64,000 nt of DNA from Diphasiastrum complanatum (GCA_029204225.1 CM055106.1:44493003-44557002), one strand, 5' to 3'. Shown: positions 1-11,101, counted from the first letter of the stretch. Translations and numbers: made by a program. The notes: generated by a model not told the origin, from the letters alone.

Positions 1-721
1 TGTCCATGGATCTTGTATAGTGGCCTTTTGGTTGGATCGGGACACTATCTGATTCGTCATAATTTGTTGATGACCAATCATCATATACTTTAGCGGGCTT
101 GACATGGCCAGTTGAGTCAATAGTGACTCGTTTGTTGTGATTGCCAAAGGTGATTTTGCTATGCTTCCAGTCTTGGACAACACTTGTCATCTGGAGCCAG
201 GGTGTACCAAGAAGGAGTTTATAAGTATTTGCATCTTCTAGTATGTCTAAGATGACACAATCGATTACAAATTTGATAGTTGTTATTCGAACATTAATAT
301 TTGATAAATGACCAGCAGAGTCTGTAACTCGTTGATCAGCCATGCGAAGTTTGTATCATGGTTGTTCGAGGGTATGGAAGCCCCGTGACTTTGCCAATGA
401 CAAACCCATTATATCTACGTCTAATCTGCTATCAAGGATAGCCGATACTATGAGATAGTCTCTAGTAGGACAGAGGTAAGGTGATGTTAGTCCCCTTAGC
501 AACACCTATATTCAGCAGATTTATAGGAATCTGAGGAATTTCAGGAATCTCTTCTGTTTTTCGCTGGTCGTCAGGAATAGTAGGCAGCTGAAAACTACGA
601 TGGATATAGCATTGAAGCCCGGTGAAAGATTTTATTATGCTGAAATGGCATGGTGAGTTGAGCTTGCAGGAGGTCAGAAAATACTTCAAGTCCCTATAGG
701 TATTGCTCCTTTTCGGGGATT
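1..721 (-). pseudogene. Gypsy (Ty3) retrotransposon protease region, decayed, left half of a split element
   Basis: Read on the minus strand, this stretch gives a retropepsin-like region. Around 380-450 the residues ILDSRLDVDIMGLSLA sit where Gypsy proteases carry the catalytic D-S/T-G triad. Here the triad reads D-S-R, so the glycine is lost. Around 150-240 the residues LLLGTPWLQMTSVV match the second conserved protease block (LLGxPWL). An in-frame TGA falls near 345 and the gag-side reading frame (462-689) is shifted, so the gene is dead. The frame resumes at 5812 beyond the inserted Copia element, showing one Gypsy element cut in two. The rest of its pol runs off the left edge of the window. 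Confidence 0.7.
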
Positions 722-726
722 TGAGC

Positions 727-1518
727 TGTTGATTTTCACACGTGTGGATTGTCCACTACATGTACTTGTGATCTCCTAAAGTGTGTAGATGCACCAAGAT
801 CAAGACTAGATTGAGATTCAAGATCTATCTTTGATTATATGGCAAAAACACACTACTACATGCATTCAATCACTTCCAACTCTCACTCACACATGTGGGA
901 AGTGTTCCAAAAGTAATCTAAGTAGAAACAAGCTGCTCTCCTTGGGTAGAGAGAGAAAATCATCAATAGCTCTCGGGTAGAGAGAGAAAGCTAGAAAATC
1001 ACTTACACTCAAAATCCACTCAATCTCAAAATCAATTAGATCCAAATGAGGAGTACAATGATACTAGTAGATCCATGAGCTACCACTATGCTTAACTATG
1101 ATTGGACCACACTTTTCCACCTCTTAATCCTATTGGACTATTGATCCATGCACCTCTAAACTCTATTGGACCATTTTCAAGCAAACCTCAAATTCTATTG
1201 GACCACTCATGGTTCCACCTCTAAATCCTATTGGACCTCTTAAACTTCATCAAACAAAAGCATTACAGTTGTCTACACTCTAATTGGCACAAGTTTGGCC
1301 TCCTACTCTATTTTGGCTCAATAGTGGCATTACAAGTGGAAATGGATAATTTGCCATCTATACCAAATTTGACCCTATCAACATCCTACACCTATATCAA
1401 ACATTTTTATTTACTTTAAAATTCTCCACACATGGGAACATCCTCCACACATGTGAGATTCACTTACAAACTTCTATCATAAAAAAATACCAAGCTATAT
1501 TTTTGCCAATTTCTCACA
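727..1518 (-). repeat. 3' LTR of the 727-5806 Copia element
   Basis: This 792-bp LTR starts TGTTGATTTTCACACGTG and ends TTTCTCACA. Compared with its partner at 4982 it lacks 33 bp shortly before the block ATATCAAACATTTTTA, and otherwise differs by scattered substitutions. It contains several CACACGTGTG or CACATGTG palindromes. Confidence 0.93.
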
Positions 1519-1535
1519 CTCCTCCTCAAAAAATA
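1519..1535 (-). other. Polypurine tract of the Copia element
   Basis: On the minus strand the bases just inside the 3' LTR read TTTTTTGAGGAGGAG directly before TGTGAGAAATTGG. A purine tract touching the 3' LTR is the usual plus-strand primer site of LTR retroelements. Confidence 0.75.
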
Positions 1536-2241
1536 GCTTGGAAAGGTACTAGATCACTTGAGAAGTTTGTAAATCTTTTTGAGTGGATCCTTTGGTATGC
1601 ATAAGAAGTGAAGATCAGCCAAGGGATCCATCATAGCAGCACCCTCACCATATTCATGATAAGATCTCTTTGGTAGAGATCTCTTGCCAATGCCTTTGAA
1701 GAGTGCTCCACCAATATGCCACTATGATCATGGGCTTCCTCCATGCTTGATGATGATCTTTGCTTTGAAAGTTCCACTTGCATGATGGATGCACCATAAA
1801 TAGAGAAATCTGAGGCTTCCAAGCCTCATAGGGATCATGGAGATCAAGATCATAAGATGTGAAACAATGATGATTATCAAGATTATGCTTTCTAGCTTGA
1901 CTATTCCACATACAATGAACTATATCCATGATGGATCTAATCTTGATATCAAAGACTATCTTGATCTTTTTTAGTCTAGTTACTCTCTCAAGGATGTAAG
2001 TGTCCACTTTGGATGCTCCACTTAATCTCAAGAGGAGTTTACAATTTGCCTCAAAACATGTGAAAACATGATTTTCAAAAAAGTGAGTACCGAGCTCAAT
2101 CTTGTTCTTACTAGGACCAAGAGCATACTTTTGACAATACAATATCTGGCTTTCAAAAAGTATTGGAAACATATCTAAGTCAATAATGACAAGAAACATG
2201 TTCATACCATAAGCATCATACAAAACTAGTATAGCTTTTCT
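1536..2241 (-). other. 3' internal region of the Copia element, no recognised domain
   Basis: Between the integrase remnant and the polypurine tract. A 570-bp open frame (1654-2223) exists on the minus strand, but its translation shows no reverse transcriptase (YVDD), RNase H or other Copia motif. The RT-RNase H block expected here is absent, so this looks like rearranged or untranslated sequence. Confidence 0.5.
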
Positions 2242-2844
2242 TCAACTTTGAGATCCAAAAAATTCAATGAAGCAAGATAGCATTTCAAGCAAAGGAAGAG
2301 AAGCATATATGAATGTGTTGTAGTAGATACAACATGTAAGACGCCCCTCTTTGCCATGTAAGATGAGCCATAGAAACTCGGCCATGCATCTTGAAGATCT
2401 TCTTGAAATCATATGAAGAAGAAACTCCTCCTCACACATTGGCCCCATCATAACTTGAATACCTTCAAAAAAGATAACTTGTGATGCTTCTTGAGAAGCC
2501 TTGATCTCGGCCACTTCCAAGATTGAATCTTCTTGCAATGTGACATCTCTATTCACAATCACTTTTGAAATAGAGAGTGTAAAGACACTAAAGGCCTCCT
2601 TGATGGATGAGTATCCAATCATGATCCATGAGCTTGGATCATCCTTCCTTCTTGTTTCCAAGGGAATATGTGCAAAGCAAGCACTACCAAGTTCACTAGG
2701 GTGATCAACCTTAGGCTTCATCTTGAATAAAACTTCATATGGTGCTATTCCTTCAAGAGCTCCAATACTCCTCAAAGCTTTGATCTTCAATGAGAATTTC
2801 TTCTCAACATATGCTGTGAATAATAAGGAATAATCATACACCAT
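2242..2844 (-). pseudogene. Copia integrase remnant, core deleted
   Basis: The minus-strand frame contains KIKALRS, which normally begins the LRSDNGGEY segment of the integrase core. It is fused within a few residues to GIAPYEVLFKMKPKVDH, the downstream block normally reading TPYEVLFxxKPxVxHLRVFG. Roughly a hundred residues including the remaining catalytic positions have been deleted between them. The tail ISKVIVNRDVTLQED matches the SRDVxFxE block that ends Copia integrases. The frame also differs from the gag-protease frame, with which it overlaps at 2787-2844. It cannot encode an active integrase. Confidence 0.75.
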
Positions 2845-4223
2845 AATACTTGAAGAGAGAAGATATGTGCATCTTGTGTGATCATCCTCCTTTTAATATT
2901 GGACATATAAGAAACATCAAGAGATTTTGCACTCTCACTTGGATCCAATTTATAGATGCCTCCAAATCTTGATCCATATGCAAGGATCTCACCATCCTTC
3001 TTGATCACACAATTGTCAATATTGAAATTGACATCAAAGCCACTATCAAGAAGTTGGCCAACACTTAAGATGTTCTTTGTAAGCTTTGGGACAAAAAGAA
3101 CATTGTTGAGAAAGAGATCTTTTGATGATGCAAGCTTCAAGGGAATAATCCCTACTCCTTCAATATTGCACTCATGCTTACTTGCAATGTATATGGTCTT
3201 CTTGACTCCATCATAAGGCATAATAGATGAAAAAAAGTGCTTGGAGCCACACATATGTGAAGATGCTCCACTATCAATATACCATGAGTCATCCTTGTTG
3301 AAGGTGGAAGAGGAGAAGCTTGATGCCATAAGAGAGCCTTCTCCATCACTTGCAATATAGTCTTCTTTCTCATTGGTGATGTTGGCTTGATTGAGTTGAT
3401 TCTTCTTCTTGAAGCAATTGGTGGCATAATGGCCTTTCTTGCCACAATAAAAGCACTTAATCTTCTTCTTCTTCTTGAGCTTAGATGATGAGGGATTAGA
3501 AGAATCATCTTCCTCCTCTCCATCTTGGTCTTTAGCTTTGTCATTAGAGAAGTGATGGTGTTGCTTCTTACTTCTCTCTTTGTGCTTGGCAAATAGAACT
3601 TTGTCATCATCATGATTGAGTGATAGCTTGTCCATCCTCAAGAGTTTGTACTCTTGTCTTGATTCTTCATAAATAGGCACACTTTGAAGGTCCTCCAAAC
3701 TTGGTAGCTCCTCCTTAATGGCATAGGATTGGACAAGGTTGTCATATTCATCTCTCAAGCCATTGAGAATGACTTGGACTAGCTCACTTTGATTGATTGA
3801 GTCACCAATACATGCAAGCTCCCTATGAATATCCTTGACTCTCAAAACATAATTAGATGCACTCTCATCACTTTTTTGACTACTTTGGAAGACTTGATTT
3901 CTAAGAGTGAGGAGCCTAGAGGTGTTCTTAGCCTCATAGATGGACTTGAGACAATCCCATGCTTCCTTGGATGTAGAACAATCACCAATCTCCCTCAATA
4001 TCTCATTAGAGACATTCATCTTAATGTAGTGGAGAGCCATCCTAGCTCTCTTCTTGTATTTTTGTACTTCTTGAAGGACTTGAGGCTCCTCCTCATTCCC
4101 AAGTACAATGTCCATCACATCTTGGAGTATCAAGATGGACTCCATCCTCAACTTCCATATTGAATAATTGGAAGTAGACAATCTCTCACTTGGTTGCAAC
4201 AAGTATGAACTCATTGAAGTCAT
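2787..4223 (-). CDS. Copia gag-protease open reading frame (retrotransposon)
   Basis: A 478-codon frame with an ATG start at 4223, about 760 bp downstream of the 5' LTR. The N-terminal ~200 residues match the UBN2/Retrotran_gag_2 type of Copia capsid (opening LSTSNYSIWKLRMES). A Lys-rich linker leads to a canonical CX2CX4HX4C zinc knuckle, CFYCGKKGHYATNC, near residue 255. The protease follows with its intact triad in WYIDSGASSHMC near residue 315 and the LLDSGFDV block. The frame loses similarity about 60 residues after the GAG-pre-integrase segment. Gag and protease look functional; the rest of pol is not. It could supply capsid but would need reverse transcriptase from another element. Confidence 0.9.
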   Translation of the reverse strand: MTSMSSYLLQPSERLSTSNYSIWKLRMESILILQDVMDIVLGNEEEPQVLQEVQKYKKRARMALHYIKMNVSNEILREIGDCSTSKEAWDCLKSIYEAKNTSRLLTLRNQVFQSSQKSDESASNYVLRVKDIHRELACIGDSINQSELVQVILNGLRDEYDNLVQSYAIKEELPSLEDLQSVPIYEESRQEYKLLRMDKLSLNHDDDKVLFAKHKERSKKQHHHFSNDKAKDQDGEEEDDSSNPSSSKLKKKKKIKCFYCGKKGHYATNCFKKKNQLNQANITNEKEDYIASDGEGSLMASSFSSSTFNKDDSWYIDSGASSHMCGSKHFFSSIMPYDGVKKTIYIASKHECNIEGVGIIPLKLASSKDLFLNNVLFVPKLTKNILSVGQLLDSGFDVNFNIDNCVIKKDGEILAYGSRFGGIYKLDPSESAKSLDVSYMSNIKRRMITQDAHIFSLQVLWCMIIPYYSQHMLRRNSH

Positions 4224-4968
4224 GTAAAGTAGAGATAAATAAAAGTTATGTACAAAAAATGTTGCTTCTCTCTCACTATAGGATCCAATAATGGTGTGCT
4301 ACCATCTCCTATGCAAGATCTTGCAACAAACTGTGAGATGATTCTCACTAGCTATCTCAATCTCTCCAAAACTAGATCTACTTACACATCAAATGATGGA
4401 GTATGGGCAAAGTTAGGATCAAACACTCTTATCACGTGTGAAATACACTAAGAAACCAAATTTGACTCAAATACAATGATATTGCATGAAACAAAATGGC
4501 TAAGATCTCAAAACAGTGCCTTGATCACATATAGATGAGATTGGTAAGCATTCAACTGTGATTTTGGATCAAACAAGAAATCTCTTGACCAAACCAAATG
4601 TGTCCACCTAGGTCTAGGTGCCCTACCTAACCCTCTTCAAAAGCTTATAACTTTTGATTGGCACAACCAAATGGAATGAAACTGATTGCATCATAAACTA
4701 GACAAAAATAGCTTCAAAACAAGTTATCTAGCAAGATTTTTGGATCAACCATGAAAGAGAACTCCCAAACTGAAATTGGATGTTCCTCACATATGTCTGA
4801 GCACCTAATTCCATACAGTACCAGTTCAGACCCAATCAATGCCCTATTGATCTTTTTTGATCCAAAATTGGACAAGATAGCTAGGAAAATGGACCTTGAC
4901 AATTTTTAGCTCAAGATTGATGAATAGTTTTCACTTAAATGGATCAAAATGCATGGTAACCTTAGGTA
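4224..4968 (-). other. Untranslated leader of the Copia element
   Basis: About 745 bp between primer site and gag start. No conserved coding frame. It holds a CACGTGTG motif near 4434. Likely carries packaging and dimerisation signals, but none can be defined from sequence alone. Confidence 0.5.
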
Positions 4969-4981
4969 GGCTCTGATACCA
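4969..4981 (-). other. Primer-binding site (initiator tRNA-Met type)
   Basis: On the minus strand TGGTATCAGAGCC directly follows the LTR end TCAACA. This is the standard plant Copia primer site complementary to the 3' end of initiator tRNA-Met. Confidence 0.9.
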
Positions 4982-5806
4982 TGTTGATTTTCACACGTGT
5001 GGATTGTCCACTACATGTACTTGTGATCTCCTAAGGTGTGTAGATGCACCAAGATCAAGACTAGATTGAGATTCAAGATCTATCTTTGATTATATGGCAA
5101 AAACACACTACTACATGCATTCAATCACTTCCAACTCTCACTCACACGTGTGGGAAGTGTTCCAAAAGTAATCTAAGTAAAAACAAGCTACTCTCCTCGG
5201 GTAGAGAGAGAAAATCATCAATAGCTCTCGGGTAGAGAGAGAAAGCTAGAAAATCACTTACACTCAAAATCCACTCAATCTCAAAATCAATTAGATCCAA
5301 ATGAGGAGTACAATGATACTAGTAGATCCATGAGCTACCACTATGCTTAACTATGATTGGACCACACTTTTCCACCTCTTAATCTTATTGGACCATTGAT
5401 CCATGCACCTCTTAATTCTATTGGACCATTTTCAAGCAAACCTCAAATTCTATTGGACCACTCATGGTTCCACCTCTAAATCCTATTGGACCTCTTAAAC
5501 TTCATCAAACAAAAGCATTACACTTGTCTACACTCTAATTGGCACAAGTTTGGCCTCCTACTCTATTTTGGCTCAATAGTGGCATTACAAGTGGAAATGG
5601 ATAATTTGCCATCTATACCAAATTTGACCCTATCAACATCCTACACCTAAATGCTTGACTATTAAATTCTATGAGACCCCTATATCAAACATTTTTATTT
5701 ACTTTACAATTCTCCACACGTGGGAACATCCTCCACACATGTGAGATTCACTTACAAACTTCTATCATAAAAAAATACCAAGCTAGATTTTTGCCAATTT
5801 CTCACA
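4982..5806 (-). repeat. 5' LTR of the 727-5806 Copia element
   Basis: This 825-bp LTR has the same ends as its partner. It carries the 33-bp segment (AATGCTTGACTATTAAATTC and following bases) missing from the other LTR. It is transcribed leftwards and should contain the element promoter. Confidence 0.93.
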
Positions 5807-5811
5807 TGAGC

Positions 5812-6690
5812 TGATAACAGACTTTTTGTATGTTCTTCCTCTCGCAAAAACTCATCTCAAAATTCATTGTACTTCCTTTGTTCCACTTTTGGTTCTAGGT
5901 AGTCTCTGGGTAGTGTGAAAGCTGTCAAGTGACTTCCATGTTGGTTAGCTGATTTTGCATTGTTCTGTTGTTGTTCTTGGTGTTGGCATTGTGCTTTTGT
6001 GAGAACTCTAACAGGTTCGGATGATATATGACATGCTGGAAGGATCTTGTTAGGTTGTTTAGGACAGTCTTTGAAACTGTGTTTGCGAACACAGTCTGGA
6101 CACTCCACATGGTATTGGTTCTTAACTTTACAGTCAACCATGAAGTGGCTCATTGGTCCCGTGGCAATAGCATAACCATCTTGGATGGCTAGTTGTGCTG
6201 GATTTTCTGGTGGTGTGGAATACTCATCTCATTTGCACAAGCAAGAGTTGTCAATTTGATATGGTTGAGAACTAGTAGATGGAAGTGTTGTATCGTGATG
6301 ATATGAGTGATCGTAGGAGTTTTCTACAAGATGTGTTTGTGCAGATTCTCGAGGGTGTCTATGTTTTGTGCTCCTAGATCGGGTTATCCCCTTGGAGGTG
6401 GTCCTAAGAGCACTAGTTGTGGTTGACGTTCATGTCTAGATTGTCTGGGCAACTCTTGTATATGGACTTGGTTGTTTCGTGGTGAATAATGCTGGTGTTG
6501 GTTCTGTGAAACAAAGACTGGAAATGCGACACTCTCCTTGGCCTTTTGGCCATTGCCTTTACCTAAGGGCAGCCTTTGGGATTTGTAAGACACCTTCAGT
6601 ATTTGTAGGACATCGCCTTTGTCTGTAGGACACCTCCGGTCTATTGTAAGGCGAGTGTCACCTTTGTCGCCTGTCAAAAATCTCGTGTAA
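5812..6690 (-). pseudogene. Gypsy gag with zinc knuckle, right half of the split element
   Basis: Minus-strand frames give a Gln/Asn/Pro-rich gag C-terminus. The segment at 5857-6153 contains CPDCVRKHSFKDC (6063-6101), a knuckle spaced CX2CX3HX4C, one residue shorter than the usual CX2CX4HX4C. Upstream, 6154-6380 stays in the same frame with one stop, and 6384-6677 is an open piece in another frame. At its left end the frame reads KSLLSA up to the Copia insertion, and past the insertion QIPEKEQYL continues from 721. The gag core (matrix/capsid) is not recognisable. The element is disabled by stops, frameshifts and the insertion. Confidence 0.65.
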
Positions 6691-6905
6691 AAACATAGTG
6701 TTGGGTCTTTCGCAATTTAGGTTTTTTGCCTATTGAAAACTGCATGCAAATATGCAGTGTCGGGTTTTTCGCAATTTAGGATTTTTGTCTTTTTCGCCTG
6801 TTGGAAAAACTGCATGCAATTATGCACTGTCGAGTTTTTTGCAATTTAGGTTTCTACCTGTTGAAAACTGCATGCAAATATGCAGTGTCGGATTTTTCGC
6901 ATTTT
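6691..6905. repeat. Tandem repeats (four units) with internal hairpin motif, upstream of the Gypsy gag
   Basis: Four imperfect units of about 60-70 bp share GTGTCGGGTTTTTCGCAATT and, in three of them, CTGCATGCAAATATGCAG or a close variant. That motif folds as a 6-bp stem (CTGCAT/ATGCAG) with a 6-base loop. The position, just 5' of gag on the minus strand, suggests the leader of the Gypsy element. Confidence 0.7.
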
Positions 6906-8380
6906 TCGACTGTGGGAAAAATGTGAGTAAAAACTAGACTGTAGCGACAAAAAGGCAGACTATCTAAAAACAATTCATTTTCTACAAGTTACATTTGAGA
7001 GAGTAAAATTTAAAGAAGGAAGGAGGGTTGTTGGGATGAGTAGGAGTTAGATTAAACTCCAACACATTGGCCCAAATATGATTGTTGACAATCGGGCCTT
7101 GTCCAAATCCTAAGGCCTTTGCATTGTGTGCATGTACATGGTATCCTCTCATCATATTCTAGTTGAAATTGTCCAATAATCCAATTGCCAATGATAAGTT
7201 ATATTGTAGCACAAATTCTTTCACGGTCATTCATGTGAAAATTGACAAATTCTATCATGTGACGAATTTTAATATGTGACAAAAATTGACAAAATAATTT
7301 GTTATGTGAATCTAATTGTATAATTTCTCTTGCAAATTTATTCTTACAATGACATTTGATTGGAATTATGAATTCTATAGAAATTATCGTACCTCCACGT
7401 GATTTAGATAAAGAAAACAAAATTGAGATCTATCACAGAAAAGGAGCAAGCAAGACGAGTACAATGAACAATTATTGACTGGTTCATCTTCAAGCTCTTC
7501 CATCACATGTATGTATATTGATTTATGTCATAATTTTTTTATTGTAATAGTGGTGTACTCCAATTTGGTTGAGGATAGTGATATAGTATATTGCTCTTTG
7601 GAAAGCCAAGACACCAGTCCATCACAAAAGAAGGTTGCAAATGCACTAAATGAGATGAATCGCTATCTGATGATGATGACATCATCGATGACATATACAC
7701 ATTGTAGTCAACTACTCTATACCACATCATAAGTAATCATTATGAGACCGTATGTATTGAACAAATATAATAAAATTTGTTAAAGACATGCCAACTTCTG
7801 ATCCACATATTCTAGTTATGCTTAATGAAAATCTAATATTCTAGTAACATTGCTATCAAGAAAATTGCTTGGGTAGGGCAACACATAAAGATGTCGTAAA
7901 GATGATATGGTGGTCCATATGGCCTCTCGTAGTAATCAAAATAGCTATTTAACTTAATATTTGTCTTCTTCTTTCAAACCTTCACCAAAATCACTCGACC
8001 AAGAATTCATTGTAATCTTCAATTTGAGCTAATTTAGTATAATATTCGTCATGTACTAAATTGCCATTAAGTATCATAAACTTGCAATTCGAATATGCTA
8101 GTACTGTAAGCCAAACTGCTTGACAATCTTGTCAGTTTTATTTCATCCATGTAGATAGTGTGCATAGGCCTATCTCAACTAATTTAAAGACCACATAGCA
8201 GTCAATGTTCAAAGCTTTCAGTTTGAACTCTTGTCCAAGATGAGTGATAATCTCACTCAGTCTTTCTTTCAAGTTGGAATGATCAAAATCAAACAATCAG
8301 TCATATACTCAATTGATTGATTGCCCACTCAATCACTCATTTGATTAAATAATACTCGGATCGAGTTAGTTAGTGATGAT
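6906..8380. other. Intergenic, AT-rich, no gene recognised
   Basis: Short open frames only (for example 7475-7732), with no known motif and strongly AT-rich composition. Presumably old degraded repeats. No 5' LTR of the neighbouring Gypsy element could be delimited here. Confidence 0.5.
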
Positions 8381-8811
8381 TCTTCATGTTCTAGTTACAT
8401 CTTGATATGTAAAATTGACGTAAGAAATAGTGAAGCATCCAGTATGGACACTATTATCTATATCAATTATGAAAGTTATTATAAAACTATAGGAGTTCTA
8501 TACTTAGGATGGAGATCATTCTAAAGTTGGATCAAAGTTGTGTGGTAAAAACTATACTAAAACTAGTTGAAGTAAAAAATTGTCAACTAGTTAATTTCTC
8601 TAATTTGGCAATTTGGTGGCCAAAGTGAATTTACAACTTAAAGATACAAGTCTTTATGTCAATAAGGACCAAAAATAGTATCTTTACTAATTTTAACAAG
8701 CATGTAGATGGATTAGGTCACATTTGGACCTACTCTAATTGGTTAGTAGAGGCACATTGAATATAGTTATGTTAGATCTAGGTTTTGGCAAGTATCTAGA
8801 AACTTCCATAA
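8381..8811 (+). repeat. Dispersed repeat, copy A (LTR-like fragment)
   Basis: About 430 bp that align in the same orientation with 26100-26535, starting TTCATGTTCTAGTTACATCT and sharing blocks such as AGAAATAGTGAAGCATCCA and TATGTCAATAA. Divergence includes many substitutions and small indels, so the copies are old. Length and lack of coding suggest a solo LTR or other non-coding element, but the ends are not defined. Confidence 0.6.
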
Positions 8812-8962
8812 GTTGATAAGTATCTAAATAGCTCAAGAGGCTGTTATGAATAGGCATAAAAGTGTGGGAGAAATTCATCTCTCTCATTCTTCTCTCATTC
8901 ATTCTCATGGAAGATATCTCTTTGGGTTTTTACATCAACTCTTGCATTTTGGTTTCCTATTC

Positions 8963-9064
<102 letters not shown>

Positions 9065-9079
9065 TTTGTAAACAAAGAT

Positions 9080-9229
9080 ATGGCTTTAGATATCAATTTC
9101 TCGCTCGCGAACGAAAAACCATCTTCTAAACTATCTTCGACAAAGAAAGCAGAAGATCACATTGAAAATAGAGTGGATGAAATGAAATTGAGCATCACAG
9201 TCAGCCCTATACATTGGCTTTTGAAGTAG
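9080..9229 (+). CDS. Possible short coding exon after a CT-rich leader, unrecognised
   Basis: An ATG at 9080 opens a 49-codon frame beginning MALDINFSLANEKPSS and ending at 9229. It follows a long CT-rich stretch, an arrangement that can resemble a plant 5' leader. The product (Lys/Ser/Glu-rich, one IENRVDEMK segment) matches no family I know, and no downstream exon is obvious. It may simply be chance open sequence next to a microsatellite. Confidence 0.15.
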   Translation: MALDINFSLANEKPSSKLSSTKKAEDHIENRVDEMKLSITVSPIHWLLK

Positions 9230-10446
9230 CATGGTATGTCCATTCTCAAAGTAAGTCTTTGCTAACTGATTAGCTTGAAAATGGGAATGGAAGCTTTCAA
9301 TTTGTCTGTTACCTATTTGCTTTCCTTGTTTATGACTATTTTGATTGTTGTATCTGCTTTGTTTGTGTTGTCAAAATCAGACAACCTGAGTAATGTTCTA
9401 TGTTGTGTTGCAAGCTTGATATTGATTGTAGGATGTCGAATGATGTCAATCGATGATGACCAAAGTGTGTGTTTAACTTAGTCGCTTGCTAAATTGCTTA
9501 GTAACAAAATGAGTTTTTCAACCTAGCTTCATTTTTAGAGTTGTCCTATAATTCTTTGTTTTTGATTCACGCTCCTAATTGTATGCTTTGTATTTCTGAA
9601 CTGAGTACAGATCAAGTTATCTTGCTGATTAGAACACTTCAGAATCTTTAATACACTTATACCAAACAATTAATATATGATGATAATGGTGTTACGCTAC
9701 AGTTTGTTGTGGCCAGGGTCGATGTCTCTTGCGTGGTTGGTTGTGCTTTTTGTTGTAGTATGTTAGTAAAATAGAAAATTTGTATTAATGTCAAATTAAA
9801 TATATGTAAGTCAAGATATGTGATGCAAGAGTACCTTTTGAGACATAGTTTCAGGCACTTGAAACATTTTTCTGAACAATCTTTTTTTTTTTTTAGCATT
9901 GCTTGCATCACGTCACTCTTTGGTAATCACTCTTTGGTAATACATTGTCATCAAATTTGTGAACCGCTTACAAAAAAGTCATTATGGAAATGTTATGAAA
10001 GATTATAGAACATGCAATATCCTAGTTTAGAGCAAATAATTTTACTTGCTTGTTTTGGAATACAAAACTGTACACCAAATGCAACTATGTACAAATATTT
10101 GAGAAGCAACAATGGAAAGCAATATTTCAAAATTGGTAGTCAAAAACCTGCATTTTACACAGACTCGTTCGTAGGCATAATAACCTTAGCTCCATGCTAA
10201 CTACTATACATGGCATGACATGAAAGCGAAGCATGTAACTTAGGTTGTTTGGAAATAATGTTGGGTATCGATTGTTTCTCAAGTCTTATATTGAAAGGTT
10301 GGGACGTTTCACTTAAAAACTCAACTTTTGATGACTATACGAACAAGGTTCTACGCAACCTCTATAATTTAATTATAAATATCGGGATGCCACTAGGGCC
10401 AATGCCAACATTCTTTGGGTAACTTGCCAACATTTCCAAACTTGTG
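9230..10446. other. Intergenic, no gene recognised
   Basis: AT-rich sequence with only short unrelated open frames on both strands. A T-run lies near 9883-9894. No transposon domain or RNA gene seen. Confidence 0.5.
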
Positions 10447-10656
10447 TGGTGTTTGGTGTGGAGTCCCATAACAATCAATCAAGATGTAATAATAAAACAT
10501 TTTTCTTTCTGCCTCCTTGGGTTCTCGCCATGTATTCTATGTATATCGATATGGTGTTTGGTGTGGGGTCCCATAAAGATCATTCAAAATGTAATAATAA
10601 AACATTAAATCTCTCTCCCTCCTCGGTTGTTGGCCATGTATTATTCTATGTAGACC
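10447..10656 (+). repeat. Two-copy tandem duplication, 105-bp unit
   Basis: TGGTGTTTGGTGTGG starts at 10447 and again at 10552, each followed by GTCCCATAA, then TGTAATAATAAAACAT, then a CATGTATT block. The copies differ by substitutions and a few indels. Confidence 0.85.
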
Positions 10657-10790
10657 GAAAGGGTGGGAGGATGTCACATGATACATCCCATCAATGCTTG
10701 CTAGGAGATTGAGGAGCATATTCCTTAAGTGGACCGACGGTGCATGAGGGGGCCTACTCTCATCCACCAACGATCCATAATAATCCATCC

Positions 10791-10930
10791 ATAAGCATGA
10801 AGTAATACTAATTGTTTGTTTGATGAGGGTGGGGCCTTGCCTACATTATTAGTCCAATCTAGGAATACACTCTTCCCCATAAGCATGAAGTGATACTAAT
10901 TGTTTGTTTGACGAGGGTGGGCCTTGCCTA
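10791..10930 (+). repeat. Tandem duplication, 88-bp period, second copy partial
   Basis: ATAAGCATGAAGTAATACTA at 10791 recurs at 10879 with one change, followed in both by ATTGTTTGTTTGA and GAGGGTGG. Confidence 0.85.
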
Positions 10931-10941
10931 CACCATCAATG

Positions 10942-11101
10942 ACTTGCCTACACCATCAATGACTCGGGTCTCATTATAGAGTGCACTTATGATAAAGTGC
11001 ATCTCATAGGCTTGGTGCACAACTTGCCTACACCATCAATGACTCGGGTCTCATTATAGAGTGCACTTATGATAAAGTGCATCTCATAGGCTTGGTGCAC
11101 A
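10942..11101 (+). repeat. Perfect tandem duplication, 80-bp unit, with internal hairpin
   Basis: Units 10942-11021 and 11022-11101 read as identical, and a 20-bp partial unit precedes them. Each unit holds TGCACTT-ATGATA-AAGTGCA, a 7-bp perfect stem with a 6-base loop. Identity implies a recent duplication. Confidence 0.9.

Larger units (their letters stand above)
727..5806 (-). mobile_element. Complete-ended Copia (Ty1) LTR retrotransposon, non-autonomous, inserted in the Gypsy element
   Basis: Two near-identical direct LTRs (727-1518 and 4982-5806), each starting TGTTGATTTT and ending TTCTCACA, bound the element. A perfect 5-bp target duplication TGAGC lies at 722-726 and 5807-5811. On the minus strand the 5' LTR is followed directly by a primer-binding site, and the other LTR is preceded by a purine tract. 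The inside codes for gag, zinc knuckle and protease, then a shortened integrase. No reverse transcriptase or RNase H motif was found. High LTR identity, apart from one 33-bp indel, implies a recent insertion, presumably mobilised by enzymes of a full-length relative. Confidence 0.93.

Noticed and set aside
1654-2223. A 189-residue open frame in the Copia element as a captured gene
   Set aside because: No recognisable domain, a non-conserved start, and its place between integrase remnant and purine tract fits degenerate element sequence.
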